Assembly (NCBI RefSeq): GCF_020379485.1 | Contig: NW_026014659.1 | Coordinates: 152,501-216,500, forward strand | Origin: Brassica napus | Lineage: Eukaryota; Streptophyta; Magnoliopsida; Brassicales; Brassicaceae | DNA length: 64,000 nt | Direction of reading: 5' to 3' | In this document: positions 58,543 to 64,000 of the stretch, one piece after another | How the letters are laid out: each line of letters starts with the position of its first letter | Position numbering within the stretch: the stretch's first letter is position 1 | The notes under the pieces: generated by a model | What the model saw: the letters and a program-made list of their open reading frames with translations, nothing else | Databases searched by the model: none | Told to the model about the DNA's origin: nothing | Translations under genes and position numbers: made by a program

Positions 58543-59897
58543 AGTCTCCCCCCCTTGGGATGGATTCGTCCTTGAATCCGAATCGAATGCTTCTCGGAAA
58601 CAAACTGATCCAACCACTCTGGGTACTCTGCTTTCATTCTAGCTTCGGTTGCCCAAGTGATTATATCCTGACCATTACAGTCCCAGACGACCTTGACCAT
58701 CTGGACCGTCTTCTTCCTTGTTGCTTTTTCCATCCTATCTATGATTCGAACTGGCCTCATTTCCAAGGTTAGGTTCTTACCAAGATTGTCTGGAATGGCA
58801 GGAAGAGTGATGTCTTGGTCCGTCGAACATTTCCAAAGTTGGGAGACGTGGAACACATTATGAAATGCGTCCTTCTTGGCCGGCAAATCCAACTTGTAGG
58901 CCACCATCCCAACTCTTTCAATGACCTTGAACGGCCCCAAGTATCTCGGGTCTAACTTCCGTCTCCTGGAAATTCGGACTCGTCCTTTGAAGGTAATCAT
59001 TTTGGGATACACCAAGTCACCTACTTGAAACTCGAGATCTTTCCTCCTTCGATCTGCATAGTTCTTTTGGCGATCTTGTGCCTGTCTCATCTTCTCCCTC
59101 AAGAACTTGATCTTTTCGGTTGTCTCTTCAACAATCTCCGGACCAATCATGCTGCGTTCCCCAACTTGGTTCCAGCACAAGGGTGTCCTACTATGGAAAC
59201 TATCGTTGTAAGCAAATTCTACCAGGGGTAGATGTTTTTCCCAGGAATCACCCCAGTCTAAAACACATGCTCGCAACATATCTTCCAACGTCTGGATCGT
59301 ACGTTCCGACTGTCCATCAGTATGTGGGTGATAGGCTGTACTCATGTTCACTCTTGTTCCTAAAGATTTTTGGAAAGCTTTCCAGAAGTAAGATGTAAAC
59401 CTTGAATCCCTATCTGAAACTATGCTTGCCGGCACACCATGTAGTCGGACGATCTCATCAATGTACTTACATACAATCTGATCTACCCCATCCGACTTCT
59501 TGATAACCAGGAAGTGTGCTGATTTGGTTAGTCGATCAACCACAACCCAAACCGCATCTTTCTTATTCCTTGTGGTAGGGAACCCGGTCACAAAGTCCAT
59601 TGTGATGTGATCCCATTTCCATTCCGGAATAGGCAAGCTTTGCAATAACCCACTAGGCACCTGATGTTCTGCTTTGATGAGTTGGCAAGTGGAACACTTG
59701 GCCACCCACTCCGCAACATCTGCCTTCATACGGATCCAATGATAAATTTTCTTAAGGTTCTGGTACATCTTGGACTTATGAGCCTCCCTGATAATCTCTT
59801 CCTTTAGACTAATATCATTAGGAACACTGATCCATCCGTTTACTAGGATGGTACCATCCTTTTGCAGTCTGGTACTCCGTCCTATCATTCTGAGCAA
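58422..59897 (-). pseudogene. Element G integrase with C-terminal chromodomain
   Basis: 491-codon frame. The zinc-binding part (EAHKSKMYQNLKKIYHW, CSTCQLIKAEHQ) lacks about ten residues that usually include the second His. The catalytic core has ITMDFVTGFP, SDRDSRFTSYFW and DGQSERTIQTLED (D,D,E). A further short internal loss precedes RTPLCWNQVGER. The GPF-type module YLGPFKVIERVGMVAYKLDL is followed near residues 390-445 by a chromodomain (PVRIIDRMEKATRKK, VKVVWDCN, TWATEARMKAEYPEW). Chromodomains of this class direct integration to methylated-histone heterochromatin. The frame continues through the polypurine tract and 40 codons into the LTR. Confidence 0.9.
58543..58556 (-). other. Polypurine tract of element G
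   Basis: The minus strand reads AAGGGGGGGAGACT directly before the 3' LTR start TGTCACG. Confidence 0.8.
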
Positions 59898-61430
59898 CCT
59901 TATTCAGGTTCTTGTCCTGACCTTGAGCCAACCGGATTCGAGTAAGCAGGTCGGCTTGGTTAACCGCCTCCAACCCCAAAGCTTCGGTTGCCGTAGTCAG
60001 CACGTTCAGCCGCAGAGCACGGACCATACCGTCCAGGTCGTCCGCCTCCCGTTCGGCCGATACGTCAGCCCTCTTCCGGCTCAAACCGTCTGCTACCAGA
60101 TTAGCCTTTCCCGGATAGTAGGTGATGTCCAAATCGTAGTCAGCTACGAATTCCATCCACCTCCTCTGCCTTAAGTTTAACTCAGGCTGGGTGAATATAT
60201 ACTTAAGACTCTTATGGTCCGTAAGTATCTGAACTTTGGCGCCATATAAGTATGATCGCCAAATCTTTAAGGCGAATACTGCCGCAGCCATTTCGAGATC
60301 ATGGGTGGGGTAGTTTCCCTCATGTTTCCTCAACTGCCTGGACGCATAGGCAATGACCTTCCCATGCTGGGTCGGCCTCCGGAAGCAATGACCTAGTCCA
60401 GTGATGGACACGTCCGTATATACCACATATGGTTGGTCGGCCTCCGGAAGCACCAGGACGGGTGTGCTAGTCAGCATGTTCTTAAGTGTGGAAAAACATT
60501 CATCACACTCTTCAACCCATGTGAACTTAACGTCCTTCCCAGTCAACCGCGTCATAGGCTGAGCCAGGCTTGCGAATCCTTTCACAAACTTCCTATAGTA
60601 ACCTGCCAGCCCTAAGAAGCTTCTGAATTCCGTGGCACTGCGTGGTCGGGGCCAATCCTTGATTGCCCTGATCTTCTCTGGATCCACCGAGATGCCCTGA
60701 TCGGAAACAATATGGCCGAGGAACCCAATACTCTTCTGCCAAAAACTGCATTTACTGAGTTTAGCATAGAGTTTGTGTTCTCGTAATCGTTCCAGCACGG
60801 CTCTCAAGTGTTTCCTATGAGATTCCTCATCCTTCGAATAAATTAGGATATCATCAATGAAGATGATCACGAATTCATCCAAGAAATCCCGGAACACGCT
60901 GTTCATCATTTTCATGAAAGCGGCAGGTGCATTGGTCAGACCGAACGGCATCACTACGAACTCGTAATGACCGTACCTGGTCCTAAATGCCATCTTCCTA
61001 ATATCATTTGGCTCTATAGGGATCTGATGATACCCTGAAGCCAAATCAATCTTGGAAAACCACTTGGCTCCTTTGAGTTGATCCAACAGCTCGTCTATCC
61101 TGGGCAACGGGTACTTGTTCTTCACAGTGACCATGTTCAACCCTCGATAGTCGATGCACAGACGCATGCTACCATCCTTCTTTTTCACAAAGAGGACTGG
61201 TGCACCCCAAGGGGAGCTACTTGGCCGTATGAACCCCTTGTCAAGCAATTCTTCCAATTGCTTCTTTAGCTCGGCCATCTCGGCCGGAGCCATCCGGTAC
61301 GGACTCTTGGACAGCGGAGCTGTCCCTGGCTCTAGTTCAATCGTAAATGGATCCGACCTATCAGGGGGGACACCCTGAGGTACCTGGAACACATCTGGGA
61401 ACTTCGACACCAACGAATCTTCTGAAAGGT
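59818..61430 (-). pseudogene. Element G reverse transcriptase and RNase H
   Basis: The frame is meaningful from [19 protein letters not shown] near 61420 downward; upstream of that it is out of phase. RT motifs are [62 protein letters not shown] and the catalytic [13 protein letters not shown]. RNase H follows with [12 protein letters not shown], where the usual ASGTGLG is altered, and [13 protein letters not shown] frameshift near 59860 separates it from integrase, which overlaps in another frame. Confidence 0.9.
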
Positions 61431-61574
61431 CTTTCAGACAACAGAACTGCCCGGCTCTGTAGTTGTAATTGTAGCCAAAAAGGACTGACAACCCTGTTCC
61501 AACATCTGAATCGCTCGAACTGCTGAAACCACTACTTTCTCTTGAGCCGGACACAGACATTGGTATTGGATCGG

Positions 61575-61909
61575 TCAAAGCCCAGTCTCCAATTGCACAC
61601 GACCTCTATGGTAATCGAGAGTGGCCGGATACTTTCCCAACCAGTCCATACCTAGGATCACTTCGTGATTCTTTAGGTGGACACAGACCAAATCCACAGG
61701 GAATACCTTTCCCTGTATTGACACTGGGATATTTGACATGAGACCTAGTGAGTTCATGGCTTGCCCTCCGGCTGCCCTCACTATCCCAAAATTATCTCCA
61801 GCGTCCAGACAGAACAGACCCTTTCCGACCAGTCCCGGACTCACAAAACTATGTGTAGCCCCTGTGTCGAAAAGTACGTGGGTTTCCACACCACCAATCA
61901 TGAGGGTTC
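61575..61909 (-). pseudogene. Element G protease
   Basis: GGVETHVLFDTGATHSFVSP (catalytic D-T-G near 61870), then VRAAGGQAMNSLGLMSNIPV, VILGMDWLGK and [10 protein letters not shown], with a stop at 61575. Further frameshifts between 61575 and 61420 damage the linker; a piece reading [10 protein letters not shown] in another frame matches element E. The coding sequence starts where the candidate intron ends. Confidence 0.88.
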
Positions 61910-62002
61910 CTAACAGAGACCCCCATCAGAATCCCCTAGACATTCTAGGTTCCATACCAAGCATTTTCTACTTGAATGTAAAAAGAAATATTTAGGAATT
62001 AC
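61910..62002 (-). other. Candidate GT-AG intron at the gag/protease junction of element G
   Basis: 93 nt on the minus strand, from GTAATTCC (after ATCTCTG) to CTCTGTTAG (before GAACC). It contains TAA, TAG and TGA in the gag frame. Removal rebuilds a Gly codon and joins Gag to T-L-M-I-G-G in frame. Position and ends match element A (3248-3343). Confidence 0.62.
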
Positions 62003-63449
62003 CAGAGATTGAATCAAACGATCCAGAAGCGCCGTCGTCCCGGGACAGCTCATACACCCTTGGTGTTGTGGTCAGCCTACTCTGGGTCGACTTGCCTGTG
62101 TCTCCACGGCCCTTCCCTTGTCCTCCTTGTAGCTTAGGACAGTCCGACTTGTAGTGTCCCATCTTGCCACATAGGAAGCAAGTCACGGAGCCGCTGCCAC
62201 TGGACTGGTCTGAGAATCGGTTTGGTCGAGTGCAGTTTTGGATCGTGTGATCCATGCTGCTTCATCGCACACAAGCCCCCATGGCCTTCCAGCACTCACC
62301 GGGATGATTCTTTCCACACTTGGGACATGTAGGTCGGCCACCAGAGGTCTTACCTCCGTCCACCTGGTCCCACTTCCTCTTTTTATCATTTGTCTTGCCC
62401 GACGGGCCAGACTGTGACTTAGCCTTAAGCGTAGCTTCTTCAGCCAAGTTAGACTCTAGCAAAGCCACCCGTTCCACCAGTTCTCCGACGGTGTTGAAAG
62501 TGCGGATCGAGCAATGGGTCTTCAGTTCTGGCCTTAGGCCTCGGATGAACCTACGGACCTGGACTGCCTCGTCCTCCAGCTCTCTTCCAACAAACCGTCT
62601 GAGCCGGTTGAACTCTTCTTCGTACTCTCGTACGGTCCTGCGGCCTTGGGAAAAATCTAGAAACTGAGCTTCCAGACGATCCCAAGCCTCAGCAGGGAAG
62701 TATTTGCGGTTGAATTCAACTTCAAAGTCCGCAAAACTTTCCAAACTCCCATTGGTGCGCTTGTCCACTGCAAGCCACCAGTTATGCGCGTCCCCTTCCA
62801 AGAAGTGAACCGCAATGTCTCGTCTGTAATCCTCTGGACAGCGAGTTGATTGAAAGTTTCGGACCAGCCTACTCCTCCACTTGTCTGCCACAATAGGGTC
62901 GGTGCTACCGGAAAAATGCTTCGTACCCAACCTGGATAAATGTTGAAGCAGACTCAGATAGTCCACCTTCTTTTCAGACTTTTCTGGTGGATCGATCTCG
63001 ATCACCTCAACCGTTTCCACAACTGGACCATTGGTGTTGGGGGTGGTCGTAGCCACAGGCGTAGCCTGGCCAACCGAGGAGTTCACTAGTGGCGTGAACA
63101 GTTGTGCCATAGCCGCCACCTGAGTCCCCATTACCTTCATGGCCTCTAAAAAGTCCTCTTTGGACAGTGTTGCGGGCACATTAGCCGTTCCATCGGCCAC
63201 TCTCTCATGCTGGTCACCATCACGGTTAGCGTTCGAGGATTCCACTTCCTCATCACTCTCCCGATGTTCCTGACCATCCTGTTGCGTCCCCGTAAGATTA
63301 GCCTGATCAGTTGGCAACACGTCTCTAGTGCCAGCCGCGGCCGGATTGGTTTGCAATCCGGATAGATTGGTCCCGTCCATGGCCACTTGACTAGACTGAC
63401 TGGCTGTTTTCTTACTCCTTCGGGACTTTCCAGATTTGCTTTGTCCAGC
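62003..63449 (-). pseudogene. gag: Element G gag, one in-frame stop
   Basis: A basic N-terminus (SGKSRRSKK) upstream of the ATG at 63386 is in frame with the body. Then an acidic, low-complexity region, LFTPLVNSSVGQA, and the capsid core (LSRLGTKHFSGSTDP, GDAHNWWLAVDKRTNG, FNRKYFPAEAWDRLE, QGRRTVREYEEEFNRLRRF). The nucleocapsid has CPKCGKNHPGECWKAMGAC, then a TGA at 62262, then CFLCGKMGHYKSDC, the CCHC knuckle. Apart from that stop the frame is continuous to the candidate intron. Length is about 480 codons. Confidence 0.9.
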
Positions 63450-63532
63450 CTAAGGAGTCAGACAATGTTAGTACGAAACACACTAACATAAACAGAACAA
63501 AACAATCCCTAGACTAAGCAATCAAACCTCAC
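63450..63532 (-). other. Candidate 5' leader intron of element G
   Basis: 83 nt from GTGAGGTTTG to a pyrimidine-rich CTGACTCCTTAG on the minus strand. The triplet just upstream is ACG (63533-63535), where element A has ATG in the same context. The sequence after the acceptor (63449) is in frame with gag. Without splicing, a TAG in the acceptor closes the frame upstream. Confidence 0.45.
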
Positions 63533-63556
63533 CGTGAGACCTAATCAGCTGGCTGC

Positions 63557-63574
63557 GTGTGTGTGTGTGTGTGT
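63557..63574. repeat. GT microsatellite in the leader of element G
   Basis: About nine GT units between PBS and the candidate leader intron; absent from element A's leader. Confidence 0.9.
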
Positions 63575-63608
63575 GGTCTGCATAATGCAACTATCCTAGA
63601 ATCAAGCA

Positions 63609-63621
63609 TGCTCTGATACCA
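63609..63621 (-). other. Primer-binding site of element G (tRNA-iMet type)
   Basis: TGGTATCAGAGCA on the minus strand, three bases inside the LTR end. Confidence 0.9.
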
Positions 63622-63624
63622 ACT

Positions 63625-64000
63625 TGTAAGACCCGAACCCTGGCCTGTCGACCTGATGGAGTCCGCAGGCTTACTTATTAATTTCTTTGCTTGTTTGATC
63701 CATTTTAAGTCTTTTAGTTACTAAGTCATATTCGAATATGAGGTTCATAAACAAAAGAACAGATTGCACACCGGAATAAGAATGAATAAACTTTGTATTA
63801 CTTGGAAACATGAGATTCAATACACAACTTCTTAACAGTCTCATAGACAATCACTAGTTCATCCCTAGCATCATCTAACCACACGTTACACAGCCTCTCA
63901 CTGACCGAGCCTTAAAGGCTCCTTGGCTTGACCAGAACCATCCTTAGTTCCTGAAACCACAACCAGATAAGCATTAATCATAACCGAGAATAGAACGGAT
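63625..64000 (-). repeat. 5' LTR of element G, partial (cut by window end)
   Basis: Minus-strand end GGTCTTACA at 63625. The visible 376 bp match the end of the 3' LTR (56479 onward), with ~45 extra bases around 63677-63722 that the 3' LTR lacks. Confidence 0.92.

Larger units (their letters stand above)
56479..64000 (-). mobile_element. Element G: near-complete Tekay/Del-like chromovirus, runs off the window
   Basis: On the minus strand: 5' LTR (from beyond 64000 to 63625), PBS, leader with candidate intron, gag, candidate gag/PR intron, protease, RT, RNase H, integrase, chromodomain, polypurine tract and 3' LTR (58542-56479). FDTGATHSFVS protease, two-part Gag nucleocapsid and a C-terminal chromodomain fit the Tekay/Del lineage. 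The two LTRs match except that the 3' copy lacks ~45 bp near its end. The left flank is CTGAC; the right flank lies outside the window. Confidence 0.9.

Noticed and set aside
63557..63574. Telomere-like or regulatory repeat
   Set aside because: It is a plain GT dinucleotide microsatellite in a retrotransposon leader.

Overview
The window is plant heterochromatin, very probably pericentromeric or centromeric. I found no host gene, tRNA, rRNA, CRISPR array or bacterial feature. It contains two things: a tandem satellite and Ty3/gypsy LTR retrotransposons. Primer-binding sites matching plant initiator tRNA-Met, chromovirus-type pol proteins and LTRs of about 1-3 kb point to an angiosperm, probably a eudicot. 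I cannot name the species from sequence alone.

The satellite occupies eight blocks (1-2680, 10315-10464, 17498-20313, 26101-27692, 35157-38447, 42324-43177, 46222-51073, 55578-56478), about 17 kb in total. All blocks run in the same orientation, so they read as one array cut up by insertions. The satellite has a 31-bp monomer, interrupted every ~160-510 bp by a conserved anchor of about 130 bp that carries a perfect GCCCACGTGGGC palindrome (G-box).

Insertions, left to right. A (2681-6703, -): 5' half of a Tekay/Del-like element. H (6704-10314, +): RT scrap plus 3' LTR. B (10465-17497, +): complete CRM-like element with TSD AAGGG. C (20314-26100, +): internally deleted element with TSD CAAAC. 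Then an old protease fragment (27693-28069, -). E (28070-35158, +): internally deleted element. F (38448-42323, -): gag-PR-RT part plus 5' LTR of a second CRM-like family. A solo LTR (43178-46221, -) with TSD CGAAC. D (51074-55577, +): 3' two-thirds of a B relative. G (56479 to beyond 64000, -): near-complete chromodomain-bearing Tekay/Del-like element.

Every polyprotein is broken by stops, frameshifts or deletions, so this is a graveyard, but the structure is informative. The most interesting signals are: (1) a conserved GT-AG intron candidate at the gag/protease junction of the Tekay-like elements, whose removal restores the frame, plus a second candidate in the leader that separates the start codon from gag; (2) two independent insertions at exactly the same base of the satellite anchor, with two more close by; (3) pol frames that read through the polypurine tract into the 3' LTR in the CRM-like families, with the LTR-encoded tail conserved as protein; (4) mosaic elements and mosaic LTRs.
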